DNA of 64,000 nt, taken from contig NZ_CM001775.1 of assembly GCF_000332235.1 (NCBI RefSeq), positions 2,448,230 through 2,512,229 of the forward strand, given 5' to 3'. Positions 18,412-26,934 of the stretch are shown in pieces. The stretch's first letter is position 1, and each line of letters opens with the position of its first letter. This DNA is from Geminocystis herdmanii PCC 6308. Lineage in GTDB: Bacteria; Cyanobacteriota; Cyanobacteriia; Cyanobacteriales; Cyanobacteriaceae. A program made the translations under genes and the position numbers. A model generated the notes under the pieces. That model saw only the letters and a list, made by a program, of their open reading frames with translations, was not told the origin of the DNA and did no database searches.

Positions 18412-19785
18412 ATGAATATTAGTAACGTAAAATCATTACCCATTGGGGGAATTGAAGACAATAAATTTGATTATCAAGAGGTTTGGTATCCTCTTTTTTT
18501 TATAGAAGATTTAGATAAAAACAAACCTAATTCTTTTACTTTATTAGAAGAAAAATTAGTTATTTGGTGGGATAAAAGTCAAGAAAAATGGTGCGTATTT
18601 GCAGATAAATGTCCCCATAGATTAGCACCCCTTAGCGAAGGTAGAATTAATGAAGATGGTTTACTTGAATGTCCTTATCATGGGTGGACTTTTTCTCATG
18701 ATGGAAACTGTCAATTAATCCCTCAACAAGTAATAGGAAATAATGCCGAAAAATCTCCCCGTAGTTGTGTTAAATCCTATCCTTGTACGGTAAAACATGG
18801 GTTATTATTTGCCTATGCAGGAAATCCTAATAATGCTTTTTTAACTCCTTTACCTGTTATCGAACCTTTAGCAGAAAATGAAGATAATTGGGTGATATTA
18901 AATACTTTTAGGGATATTCCCTATGATGCTTTAACTTTGTTAGAAAATGTGTTAGACTCTAGCCATATTCCCTACACTCATCATGGTTCAGTGGGAAATC
19001 GATCGAACGTTTCACCTGTAGAATTAGAGGTTATTAGTGCCGATAAACAGGGTTTTAAAGGGGTATGGCAAGAAGGACCAAGAAAGGGTAAATTAGGTAC
19101 ACAATACACAACTTTTGTCGCTCCAAATTTAATGTGGCACGACTTGACATCAAAACAATTTGGGAGGACAATGACGGTAGTTTATGCCACGCCTATTAGT
19201 AAGGGAAAATGTCGCTTATTTGCCTTATTTCCTTTTCAATTTTCTTCTAAAATACCGCAATTTTTTATTAAAATAACTCCTCGTTGGTATTCCCATATTA
19301 ATCAAAATGCTATCCTTGAAGATGACCAAATTTTTTTACATTATCAAGAGAGATTTTTAGCAGAATTAGGAGGTAGTAAAAAGTTTGCCCAAGCCTATTA
19401 TTTACCCACCAAAGCCGATTTATTTGTTAGTGAATTAAGAAAATGGGTTAATAAATATACTGATGAGTTATTCCCTAATCAATCTTTTCCTGATACTCCT
19501 AATCATGATATTTTATTAGAAAGATATTATTCCCATACCGAAAAATGTGGCAGTTGTCGTCAAGCCTTAAAAACTATCAAAAATATTCGTTTGACTTTGT
19601 TGATTTTTACTGCTAGTTTATGGTCAATAACTCCTTTAATTTCTCTCTATATTAATAGTTTACCTTCTTTGGTTTCGATCGTATCTTCTTCCGTAAGTAT
19701 CCTTAATTTATTGCTTTATTTATACTTAGGTAAACTAGAGAAAAAATTTTATGAAGGACAGTCGATCGCACCAAGAAATATATAA
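18412..19785 (+). CDS. PaO/Tic55-type Rieske [2Fe-2S] oxygenase
   Basis: Non-haem iron oxygenase of the pheophorbide a oxygenase (PaO/ACD1) family, 457 residues. The Rieske centre is CPHRLAPLSEGR followed by CPYHGW (residues about 63-89). The mononuclear iron site region is ENVLDSSHIPYTHHG (about 181-195), giving the D/H/H ligands. The C-terminus has the CGSCRQAL (CxxC) redox motif and two membrane helices (about 395-440), all features of the membrane-bound PaO/PTC52/Tic55 clade. Substrate is uncertain: plant relatives act on chlorophyll breakdown products or protochlorophyllide; cyanobacterial members are mostly uncharacterised. Confidence 0.85.
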   Translation: MNISNVKSLPIGGIEDNKFDYQEVWYPLFFIEDLDKNKPNSFTLLEEKLVIWWDKSQEKWCVFADKCPHRLAPLSEGRINEDGLLECPYHGWTFSHDGNCQLIPQQVIGNNAEKSPRSCVKSYPCTVKHGLLFAYAGNPNNAFLTPLPVIEPLAENEDNWVILNTFRDIPYDALTLLENVLDSSHIPYTHHGSVGNRSNVSPVELEVISADKQGFKGVWQEGPRKGKLGTQYTTFVAPNLMWHDLTSKQFGRTMTVVYATPISKGKCRLFALFPFQFSSKIPQFFIKITPRWYSHINQNAILEDDQIFLHYQERFLAELGGSKKFAQAYYLPTKADLFVSELRKWVNKYTDELFPNQSFPDTPNHDILLERYYSHTEKCGSCRQALKTIKNIRLTLLIFTASLWSITPLISLYINSLPSLVSIVSSSVSILNLLLYLYLGKLEKKFYEGQSIAPRNI

Positions 19786-19822
19786 AATAAGGGAAAATGT
19801 AGTGATGACAAAGCGGTAGAAT

Positions 19823-20047
19823 TTAAGCAACTTTTTCTTTTAAAATACTAGGGATTGGTAAAGTTTCTCCCGATAGTTGATAATCCTCAATTAATAATTC
19901 TAAAACTTCGATTCCATTTTTAAGGGCTTCCTCATAAGTATCACCATGGGTGCGCCATTGTTGCCCTTTAAAATCAGGAAAACCAACTAAGTAACAATTA
20001 TCAATATCAGACCATTTAATTACCATTTTATACTTTAAATTATCCAT
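19823..20047 (-). CDS. HicB-like antitoxin (orphan)
   Basis: A 74-residue HicB-fold protein: strands KMVIKWSDIDNCYLVGFPDFKG followed by the helix TYEEALKNGIEVLELLIEDY and a short proline-containing tail. HicB normally neutralises a neighbouring HicA mRNA interferase, but no hicA is seen beside this copy, in contrast to 44882-45330. It may be a solitary antitoxin or part of a decayed module. An 80-bp MITE lies just upstream (20076-20155). Confidence 0.75.
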   Translation of the reverse strand: MDNLKYKMVIKWSDIDNCYLVGFPDFKGQQWRTHGDTYEEALKNGIEVLELLIEDYQLSGETLPIPSILKEKVA

Positions 20048-20075
20048 TTTTTTCTCTCCTTTTTACTTCTTTTAT

Positions 20076-20155
20076 TAGACTTTTTCAAAAAAGATTTTTA
20101 ATTTGTTCGTAGTAAGGGTTTTAACCCTTCTTTTCTCAATTTATGGAGATGTCTA
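20076..20155 (+). repeat. 80-bp TAGAC...GTCTA MITE, copy 1
   Basis: Exactly 80 bp. It starts TAGACTTTTTCAAAAAAGAT, has a central hairpin AAGGGTTTTAACCCTT, and ends ATGGAGATGTCTA. It aligns end to end with 48241-48320 and the reverse complement of 22886-22965. The TA-bounded inverted ends suggest an IS630/Tc1-type MITE. Confidence 0.75.
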
Positions 20156-20204
20156 TTTTGTTGGGTTTCGTATCCTCAACCCAACCTACAATATATCTAA
20201 TTGT
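20156..20204 (+). repeat. 49-bp dispersed hairpin repeat, copy 1
   Basis: Contains GTTGGGTT...AACCCAAC (8-bp stem) followed by CTACAATATATCTAATTGT. An identical 49-bp copy is at 54634-54682. It directly abuts the 80-bp MITE. Confidence 0.75.
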
Positions 20205-20292
20205 AAGTAATTATCAGAACTTGATATTACTCATTACTCATTCCTCAGAAATTATACAATAGTGATTATTCGATAATGTCCATTGCTGATAA

Positions 20293-22026
20293 ATGTTAAT
20301 TGCTATTCGCATCGATAATTTTGCTTTAGTTGATCACTTAGAGTTAGAATTTGGTATTGGTTTAAATGTCCTCACGGGAGAAACGGGGGCTGGAAAATCG
20401 ATTATTCTTGATGCCATTGATGTGGTATTAGGAGGAAAAGCTAATCAACGAATGATTCGCACTGGTGCAAAAAAAGCTATTGTAGAAGCTAGTTTTCAAA
20501 CCAATGCGGATTTAGAAAAATGGTTGGAATCTCAAGAGGTTGAGTCTTTTCAAGATGGTACGATCGTATGTAGTCGAGAGTTAACTATTGGTAAAGATAA
20601 TTTTCGCTCTCGCTGTCGAGTCAACGGGGTTGTAGTGAATAAACAAATTATAACTCTTTTGCGCGATCGACTTTTGGAAGTGACAGCGCAAGGGGAAACA
20701 GGGCAATTACTTTCTGCTAGTAGTCAACGAGATTTGTTAGACGACTATGGCGGTAAAGAATTAATTACTCAACGAAACCTTGTCAGTCGCTCATTTATCG
20801 ACACTCAACAAGCCTTAGAAATTTTAGAACATTGTAGGGAATCTGAACAACAAAGGTTACAAAGGTTAGACTTGATTCAACATCAAATCAAGGAATTGAG
20901 TACAATTCATTTACAATCAGCCGATGAATTAGAGCATTTGGAGATTGAGAGCGATCGACTTACCCATGTGGTAGAATTACAACAATTAAGCTATCAAGCC
21001 TATCAATTACTCTATCAGAGTGAATCAGATGAAAATCCTGCCGTAACGGATATTTTAGCCAAAGTTGAGCCCATTGTGCGAGATATGGCGAATTATGACA
21101 AAGAATTAACCCCCATTTTGGAAATTATCCAAGAAGCCTTAAATCAAGTAGTGGAGGCAGGGCAACAAATCTATAGTTATGGGGCAGGGTTAGAAGCCGA
21201 TCCAGAAAGATTAGAGGAGGTAGAAGAACGTGTTAGACTCTTAAAGCGGATTTGTCGTAAATATGGACCAAAATTAGGGGATGTCATCGAATACTATGAT
21301 AGTTTGAAGAAAGAGTTAATCGAGTTAACCGATAATAGCAAATCGATCGACGAACTAGAACAAGAGTACCTAGCACATCACACAAAATTAATCAAATTGT
21401 GTACTAAATTAAGCCAATTAAGGCAAACTGCCTCTCAAAAATTAGAAACCCAGCTTACCCAAGAATTAAAACCCCTAGGTATGGCAAAAGTACAGTTTCA
21501 ATGTCGAGTTACCCCCGTTAATCCCCATAGTATGGGAGCAGATCATGTAGAATACTATTTTAGTCCAAATCCGGGGGAAGATTTACAACCCTTAGCTATG
21601 ACGGCATCGGGGGGGGAAATGAGTCGTTTTCTTTTGGCGCTCAAGTCTTGTTTTACGGAGTCTCAAACTAATGGTAAAACTCTGATTTTTGATGAAATTG
21701 ATGCAGGAGTTTCGGGGAAGGTAGCTCAATCGATCGCCCAAAAGTTACACAAATTAAGTTCTCAGCATCAAGTGTTGTGTGTCACCCATCAACCCCTTGT
21801 AGCGGCTATGGCAGATGATCATTTTCGGGTGGAAAAACATTTGACTCAATCATCACAAACCCAAGAGGTAAGAACGATCGTGCAAGTCACACATTTAGAA
21901 CATCAAGAACACCGTAGAGATGAGTTAGCAGAATTGACGGGAGGGCATTCGGCGGAGGAAGCCATCGCTTTTGCTGATTCTATCCTAGAAACGGCTCGTC
22001 AACTCAAAAAACGATCGTCCGATTAA
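20293..22026 (+). CDS. recN: DNA repair protein RecN
   Basis: SMC-like ATPase used in double-strand-break repair, 577 residues. The N-terminal ATP-binding half has Walker A TGETGAGKS (about residues 31-39). A central coiled-coil region (about 155-380) is rich in Glu, Leu and Gln. The C-terminal half has signature SGGEMSRF (about 440), Walker B LIFDEIDAGVSG (about 462-473) and VTHQPLVAA. Length fits the family. Downstream the 307-bp element (copy B) begins 28 bp after the stop. Confidence 0.93.
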   Translation: MLIAIRIDNFALVDHLELEFGIGLNVLTGETGAGKSIILDAIDVVLGGKANQRMIRTGAKKAIVEASFQTNADLEKWLESQEVESFQDGTIVCSRELTIGKDNFRSRCRVNGVVVNKQIITLLRDRLLEVTAQGETGQLLSASSQRDLLDDYGGKELITQRNLVSRSFIDTQQALEILEHCRESEQQRLQRLDLIQHQIKELSTIHLQSADELEHLEIESDRLTHVVELQQLSYQAYQLLYQSESDENPAVTDILAKVEPIVRDMANYDKELTPILEIIQEALNQVVEAGQQIYSYGAGLEADPERLEEVEERVRLLKRICRKYGPKLGDVIEYYDSLKKELIELTDNSKSIDELEQEYLAHHTKLIKLCTKLSQLRQTASQKLETQLTQELKPLGMAKVQFQCRVTPVNPHSMGADHVEYYFSPNPGEDLQPLAMTASGGEMSRFLLALKSCFTESQTNGKTLIFDEIDAGVSGKVAQSIAQKLHKLSSQHQVLCVTHQPLVAAMADDHFRVEKHLTQSSQTQEVRTIVQVTHLEHQEHRRDELAELTGGHSAEEAIAFADSILETARQLKKRSSD

Positions 22027-22053
22027 ACTACAATTAGGTAAAGATAAGTTTTT

Positions 22054-22360
22054 CTGTTATATAAAACTTACTCATAGTTACCTATGACGTTTACTTCTTG
22101 CTTCTACCAGTCAAGTCGGCTTGATACTGTCCACAAGCGTTGATTCGGGTGTAACCCACCCTACTTTTATTATTCTAATTAATTGATTAATCTTGAATAA
22201 TAACTAATTTTTATTTAATTTAATCTTTAAATTAAATAGTTTTAACAGTCTTGGTTATCGACTTCATTAAAAGCTAACATATTTTAAAAAAATGTCAACC
22301 TTTATCCCGTGAGTAGGTATAAAGAACTATAATAAACTATTAGTTAACAGTTAAAAGCTC
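22054..22360 (-). mobile_element. 307-bp IS200/IS605-derived element, copy B
   Basis: Reverse-complement copy of 5330-5637 and co-oriented with 57984-58291; it differs from the latter by one base and one homopolymer base. The TnpB-like tail codons and post-stop hairpin lie at the recN side. The left end stops 10 bp before the ATG of the antitoxin gene at 22371, so the element now forms the upstream region of that toxin-antitoxin operon. The sequence after its right end (toward recN) differs from that at the other copies, so any guide-like extension would be unique. Confidence 0.65.
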
Positions 22361-22370
22361 TTGAGGTGTA

Positions 22371-22601
22371 ATGATGAGCATAGTTGACATGATTAAATCT
22401 TTTCAGAGTTTATCTCCAGATGAGCAAGATTCTTTGTTAGAAATTCTCCGCAATCATCGGGCAAAAATGAGGGAAGCTGAAATTTTAGCTAATGTCCGTG
22501 AATTGAAAGAGGCGATCGCGCTGGGTACTGCTAAAGTTGGTACAGTGGAGGATTTGATCGCAGATTTAAATGAGGTTGAAGATGAAGATATTATGGAGTA
22601 A
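22371..22601 (+). CDS. Putative antitoxin of a RelE-type toxin-antitoxin pair
   Basis: A 76-residue acidic helical protein (SPDEQDSLLEILRNHR, LANVRELKEAIALG, DLIADLNEVEDED). Its 3' end overlaps the following toxin gene by 20 bp. A GAGG ribosome-binding site lies a few bases upstream of the ATG, directly beside the left end of the 307-bp element. Identified as antitoxin mainly from its size, acidity and overlap with a RelE-family gene. Confidence 0.75.
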   Translation: MMSIVDMIKSFQSLSPDEQDSLLEILRNHRAKMREAEILANVRELKEAIALGTAKVGTVEDLIADLNEVEDEDIME

Positions 22602-22866
22602 AGGTTTTAAGCGTTCTTATCAGAAAGTCATTCAAAAAAATCCCCAGTTAAAATCAAGAATTGCGGATGTAATTAAAATATTGGCAAACGATCCTTTTAC
22701 TCCTTCGATTAAATCTCATAAATTAACTGGAAATTTGTCAGGACTTTGGTCTTGTTCTGTCGCTTATGACTGTAGAATTATTTTTAGTTTTTCTGAAGAC
22801 GGGAAGTTATTAGAAATGATGATTTTGTTAATTGATATTGGCAGTCACGATGATGTTTATCGATGA
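22582..22866 (+). CDS. RelE/ParE-superfamily toxin (YafQ-like mRNA interferase)
   Basis: A 94-residue basic protein: MKILWSKGFKRSYQKVI, helix PQLKSRIADVIKILANDPF, KSHKLTGNLSGLWSCSV, DCRIIFSF, and a C-terminal LLIDIGSHDDVYR. The pattern HKLTG.L.G.WS..V..D.RIIF...IGSHD.VY is that of the YafQ/RelE fold, which cleaves mRNA at the ribosome or acts on gyrase in ParE relatives. I use ATG 22582, preceded by GAGG inside the antitoxin gene; an in-frame ATG at 22570 would add four residues. Confidence 0.85.
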   Translation: MKILWSKGFKRSYQKVIQKNPQLKSRIADVIKILANDPFTPSIKSHKLTGNLSGLWSCSVAYDCRIIFSFSEDGKLLEMMILLIDIGSHDDVYR

Positions 22867-22885
22867 AAAGCATTATCACCATAAT

Positions 22886-22965
22886 TAGACTTGTCCATCA
22901 ATTTACATAGTAAGGGTTAAAACCCTGACTACGAACTAATAAAATATCTTTTTTGAGGAAGTCTA
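22886..22965 (-). repeat. 80-bp TAGAC...GTCTA MITE, copy 2
   Basis: The reverse complement aligns with 20076-20155 over all 80 positions, including the central AGGGTTTTAACCCTT hairpin and GTTCGTAGT. It lies just after the toxin gene. Confidence 0.75.
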
Positions 22966-23047
22966 TTATTCACGATTCATTGTACAATGGACTTAAACAA
23001 CAAAAATGTTGTTTAACTATAAAACAAATTTACTATTATTAAAAAAT

Positions 23048-24487
23048 ATGAGCGCTTCTGTTAAAACTTTAGTTAATCAGCCTTATAAATACGGATTTAT
23101 TACAGATATTGAGTCGGATACTATTCCTAAAGGTTTAAGTGAAGATGTGGTGAGATTGATTTCTCTCAAGAAAAATGAGCCTGAATTTATGTTAGAATTT
23201 CGTCTCAAGGCTTATCGTCAATGGTTGACAATGACTGAACCAGAATGGGCTCATGTGGGTTATCCTAGTATTAATTATCAAGATATTATTTATTACAGCG
23301 CGCCTAAACAACAAAAGAAAAAATTGGATAGTCTTGATGAAGTTGATCCCACTTTATTAGAAGCCTTTGAAAAGTTAGGTATCCCATTATCTGAGCAAAA
23401 GCGCCTAGGAAATGTCGCCGTTGATGCTATTTTTGATAGTGTCTCGATCGCAACCACTTTTAAGGATAAACTAGCTAAAGATGGTGTTATTTTCTGCTCT
23501 ATTTCCGAAGCATTGCAAGAGCATCCTGATTTAATTCAAAAATATTTAGGTAGTGTTGTACCTTCAGCAGACAACTATTTTGCGGCGCTTAATGGTGCAG
23601 TTTTTAGTGATGGTTCATTTGTATTTATTCCGAAAGGGGTAAAATGTCCTATGGAATTATCGACTTATTTTCGTATCAATAACGGTGATACGGGGCAGTT
23701 TGAACGTACTTTAATTGTAGCTGAAGAAGGGGCTTCCGTAAGTTATTTAGAAGGTTGTACTGCACCCATGTATGATAGTAACCAACTTCATGCGGCGGTG
23801 GTGGAATTGGTGGCTTTGGATAACGCTGATATTAAATATTCCACAGTACAAAATTGGTATGCAGGAGATGAAAAAGGTAAAGGTGGTATTTATAATTTTG
23901 TGACTAAGCGCGGTTTATGTAAAGGAGTTAACTCAAAAATTTCTTGGACTCAAGTGGAGACTGGTTCTGCGATAACATGGAAATATCCTAGCTGTGTTTT
24001 AGTGGGTGATAATTCTGTGGGAGAATTTTATTCGATCGCCTTGACAAATAATATGCAACAGGCGGACACTGGAACTAAGATGGTACATATTGGCAAAAAT
24101 ACCCGCAGTACAATTATTTCTAAGGGAATATCCGCAGGAAACTCGAAAAATAGCTATCGTGGCTTAGTGAAAATGGGTAATAAAGCCACTGGTGCAAGAA
24201 ATTACTCTCAATGTGATTCCATGTTAATTGGTGACAATGCCGAAGCCAACACTTTCCCTTATATTCAAGTGGATAATAGTCGTGCTAAAGTCGAACATGA
24301 GGCTTCTACTTCTAAGATTGGCGAAGATCAACTGTTCTATTTTGCTCAACGGGGCATTTCCGAAGAAGATGCGGTGTCAATGTTGGTAAGTGGTTTTTGT
24401 AAAGATGTGTTAAACGAGTTACCCATGGAATTTGCGGCGGAAGCTGATAAACTTCTCAGTCTCAAGTTAGAAGGTAGTGTGGGTTAG
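23048..24487 (+). CDS. sufB: Fe-S cluster assembly scaffold SufB
   Basis: Scaffold subunit of the SUF complex (SufBC2D) that builds Fe-S clusters in the cytosol. The 479-residue sequence matches cyanobacterial SufB, with [10 protein letters not shown] near the start, [26 protein letters not shown], and the late region [22 protein letters not shown] choose ATG 23048 (MSASVKTL) over an in-frame ATG at 23006, because the homologous start is there. The usual neighbours sufC, sufD, sufS and the repressor sufR are absent, so this copy stands alone. Confidence 0.93.
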   Translation: MSASVKTLVNQPYKYGFITDIESDTIPKGLSEDVVRLISLKKNEPEFMLEFRLKAYRQWLTMTEPEWAHVGYPSINYQDIIYYSAPKQQKKKLDSLDEVDPTLLEAFEKLGIPLSEQKRLGNVAVDAIFDSVSIATTFKDKLAKDGVIFCSISEALQEHPDLIQKYLGSVVPSADNYFAALNGAVFSDGSFVFIPKGVKCPMELSTYFRINNGDTGQFERTLIVAEEGASVSYLEGCTAPMYDSNQLHAAVVELVALDNADIKYSTVQNWYAGDEKGKGGIYNFVTKRGLCKGVNSKISWTQVETGSAITWKYPSCVLVGDNSVGEFYSIALTNNMQQADTGTKMVHIGKNTRSTIISKGISAGNSKNSYRGLVKMGNKATGARNYSQCDSMLIGDNAEANTFPYIQVDNSRAKVEHEASTSKIGEDQLFYFAQRGISEEDAVSMLVSGFCKDVLNELPMEFAAEADKLLSLKLEGSVG

Positions 24488-24507
24488 GTAATTATGAATA
24501 GTTGATG

Positions 24508-24580
24508 GTTGTTAATCCCACGCCGATTTTTGTGGTATTCTTTTATCGAAAAATACGAACGTGGGGTTATGTTTAACAAC
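24508..24580 (+). repeat. 73-bp imperfect inverted repeat
   Basis: Outer arms GTTGTTAA/TTAACAAC and next arms CCCACG/CGTGGG can fold into one long stem with a T/A-rich inner part. There is no U-tract, so it is not a typical terminator. It lies between sufB and a small ORF. Confidence 0.6.
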
Positions 24581-24593
24581 TATAATAAAAAAG

Positions 24594-24773
24594 ATGAGTG
24601 AGATAAAACCGATGACGAAAGAAGAAGCGGATATTCTTCGTGAAATATACAAAGATGATGATGATATAGATTGTTCGGATATACCAGAAATAACCGATGC
24701 TATGTTAGCAGAAGCTCAATTTCTGCAAGTTGGTGAATTTATCCCTAAAATGCCATTATTGGTTAAACACTAA
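24594..24773 (+). CDS. Small acidic protein, possible BrnA-like orphan antitoxin
   Basis: A 59-residue protein starting MSEIKPMTKEEADILREI with DIDCSDIPEITDAMLAEAQF in the middle. The D-x-S-DIPE-TD-x-x-L-A-x-A pattern resembles the N-terminal part of BrnA antitoxins, but the DNA-binding half is missing and no BrnT toxin is adjacent. An upstream in-frame start at 24561 would place the hairpin arm inside the gene, so I prefer ATG 24594. Real but unassigned. Confidence 0.45.
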   Translation: MSEIKPMTKEEADILREIYKDDDDIDCSDIPEITDAMLAEAQFLQVGEFIPKMPLLVKH

Positions 24774-24795
24774 GGTGGTTTCCTAGGAAAATACT

Positions 24796-24858
24796 AACAA
24801 TGATAAATATTTATTCGATCGATCATGTCATAAATGATTTAAGTTTGCTATATGTTAC
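24796..24858 (-). pseudogene. Duplicated 5' fragment of the nhaP-type gene
   Basis: This ~63-bp stretch is a diverged direct copy of 26062-26125, the promoter-proximal region and first codons of the antiporter gene. It shares the ATGACAT...CGATCGAA start and the upstream TAAGTTTGC. In the copy the second codon pair reads ACA TGA, so it cannot be translated. It lies just past the 3' end of the intact gene. Confidence 0.6.
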
Positions 24859-24876
24859 TAACACTAACATTAGCAT

Positions 24877-26097
24877 CTAATCGACAACTTTGAGAAATTT
24901 TGCCATCGGCACAAGGGATAATCCTTGAATTAAGATAGATGTAATTACAAGAAAAAATACTAGGTTAAATATCTCTTTGCCGTTTTCGATACCGTTAATC
25001 ACTGGCATTAATGATAAAATAATTGGTACTGCACCTCTTAACCCTACCCACGAAATAAATAGTTTTTGCCTATTGTTATATTTTTTGATGGGTGATAAAC
25101 ATAAAAATACACTGAGAGGACGAGCTACGAAAATCAAGAAAAGTGCGATCGAAACTGAGACACCCACGACAGGGGAAAATTGGGAAGGAAGCACTAATAA
25201 GCCTAGGGTTAAGAACATAATAATTTGCATGAGCCATGATAAACTATCGTGGAAACTGACGATTAAATCTTTGTTTTTCACCACTTCTTCCCTAAAAATT
25301 ATTCCAGCAATATAAACGTCTAAAAAGGCATTGCCATTAAAAGAGGCGGTGATGCCAAAACTTAATAACAGTAAGCCAACACTGCAAACGGGATATAATC
25401 CGGGGGAATTTAATCTAATACGGTTGATGACTTTGACAATAACAAAACCTGTGATACAACCAAATAAAATCCCTAAAATAATTTGAATCACTAAATTTGT
25501 TACGAATTGCACAGGAGAAAAATCTCCCATAGTGATAATGCCAATTATCGATGTAGTTAAAAGTATCGCTACAGGATCATTACTGCCAGATTCCAACTCT
25601 AACAAGGGTTGTATATTGTTTTTGAGTTTAATTTGACTGGATTTTAAGATAGAAAAGACAGCCGCCGCATCCGTGGAAGAAATAATTGCGCCTAGTAATA
25701 ATCCATCAATCCAAGTAATACCCATAGTGCCAAGAGAAAAGCTAGTATAACTCCCCAAAATCAACCATGCAAAAGTGCCGACTAATAATGTCGTTATCAC
25801 TACTCCCACGGTAGAAAGGATTAAGCCTTCTTTTAAGAGGGGTTTTATTTTTTTCCATTCTGTGTCTAAACCACCAGCAAACAGAATTAAGGTTAAAGCG
25901 GTATCCGCTAAGTATCGGGCAATGATATAATCATCAAATTTGATGCCTCCGATGCCTTCACTTCCTGCCAAAATACCAATCAATAAAAATAACAATAATG
26001 CAGGAATCCCAAATTTGTTCGAGATTTTACTGGCAAAAACACTGGATAATAATAAAATACCGACAATGATAAAAATTTGTTCGATCGATAATGTCAT
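24877..26097 (-). CDS. Monovalent cation:proton antiporter, NhaP2/CvrA type (CPA1)
   Basis: A 406-residue integral membrane protein with about 12-13 helices. Hallmarks are LLLFLLIGILAGSEGIGG, ILFAGGLDTEWKKI, SSTDAAAVFSIL, the ESGSNDPVAILL motif (Asn-Asp pair required for CPA1 transport), and WVGLRGAVPI. The C-terminal TrkA_C/CorC regulatory domains found in enterobacterial NhaP2 are absent, so it is the membrane core only. Probably exchanges K+ or Na+ for H+ in pH or salt homeostasis. A broken duplicate of its start lies downstream. Confidence 0.88.
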   Translation of the reverse strand: MTLSIEQIFIIVGILLLSSVFASKISNKFGIPALLLFLLIGILAGSEGIGGIKFDDYIIARYLADTALTLILFAGGLDTEWKKIKPLLKEGLILSTVGVVITTLLVGTFAWLILGSYTSFSLGTMGITWIDGLLLGAIISSTDAAAVFSILKSSQIKLKNNIQPLLELESGSNDPVAILLTTSIIGIITMGDFSPVQFVTNLVIQIILGILFGCITGFVIVKVINRIRLNSPGLYPVCSVGLLLLSFGITASFNGNAFLDVYIAGIIFREEVVKNKDLIVSFHDSLSWLMQIIMFLTLGLLVLPSQFSPVVGVSVSIALFLIFVARPLSVFLCLSPIKKYNNRQKLFISWVGLRGAVPIILSLMPVINGIENGKEIFNLVFFLVITSILIQGLSLVPMAKFLKVVD

Positions 26098-26178
26098 AAA
26101 TTAGTTAAGTTTGCGATATATAATAGTTATATTAAGAAATTATTAATCAAAAAATTCAATTATTTTATTGCTAAATTT

Positions 26179-26856
26179 ATGGAAGAAGACACTGGTTTAA
26201 ATATTCTCGCTATTACCATTTTTACAATTACTTTATCTGCATTATTATCTCCCCTTTTACATTTTTCTCCTTATATTCCGGCAGGGATAACATTTGTTTT
26301 ATTAGGATTAGTTACGATCGATACTTTATCATGGAAAAATCAAGGAGTAAACTTATTATTAAATATTTTTGCTTCAGAAGAACAAAAACAGCGTATTATT
26401 TATCACGAAGCAGGACATTTTTTAACCGCTTATTTATCTCAAATTCCTGTTACTGGCTATACTTTAACAGCATGGGAAGCCATTAAAAATAATAATTCTG
26501 GTTTAGGGGGAGTAATATTTGATACCTCTTTTCTCGAAAAAAAATCTCAGGATATGAGAGAATTTAATCGACTGCTCGATCGATTTGGAGTAGTATTAAT
26601 GGCAGGAATAGCAGGAGAAAAAGTTATTTATAATAATAGTCAAGGGGGAGAAGAAGATATTAAAAAATTTCAAGAAATTAATCGCAATATCACCCTCACC
26701 GCTACTAATTTTCAGATGAAACAAAGACTAGCAATTTTACAGGCAACCACTATTATTGAACAAAATAAAGATGCTTATTTAGCTTTAGTAGAAGCTATGA
26801 AACAACGTAAATCAGTAACAGAATGTCAAGATATTATTGCCGAATACCATCAATAA
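26179..26856 (+). CDS. FtsH-like M41 zinc protease domain protein without AAA module
   Basis: A 225-residue protein with two N-terminal membrane helices (residues about 8-50) followed by a peptidase M41-like domain. The zinc motif HEAGH is near residue 76 within YHEAGHFLTAYLSQIPVTGY, and a later GIAGEKVIYNNSQGGEEDI region supplies acidic residues. The AAA+ ATPase part of FtsH is absent, as in a group of cyanobacterial and plastid 'ATP-dependent Zn protease' small proteins. Whether it is proteolytically active is unknown. Confidence 0.8.
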   Translation: MEEDTGLNILAITIFTITLSALLSPLLHFSPYIPAGITFVLLGLVTIDTLSWKNQGVNLLLNIFASEEQKQRIIYHEAGHFLTAYLSQIPVTGYTLTAWEAIKNNNSGLGGVIFDTSFLEKKSQDMREFNRLLDRFGVVLMAGIAGEKVIYNNSQGGEEDIKKFQEINRNITLTATNFQMKQRLAILQATTIIEQNKDAYLALVEAMKQRKSVTECQDIIAEYHQ

Positions 26857-26934
26857 AAAAAATAGTTAATTGTTGAAAAATATGCCCTCACTTTATTCAA
26901 AAAATCAGAAAATAATTCTCAAGGTGAAAATATT

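Noticed and set aside
24977-25315. 112-residue plus-strand frame
   Set aside because: Antisense to the conserved antiporter gene; no recognisable domain.
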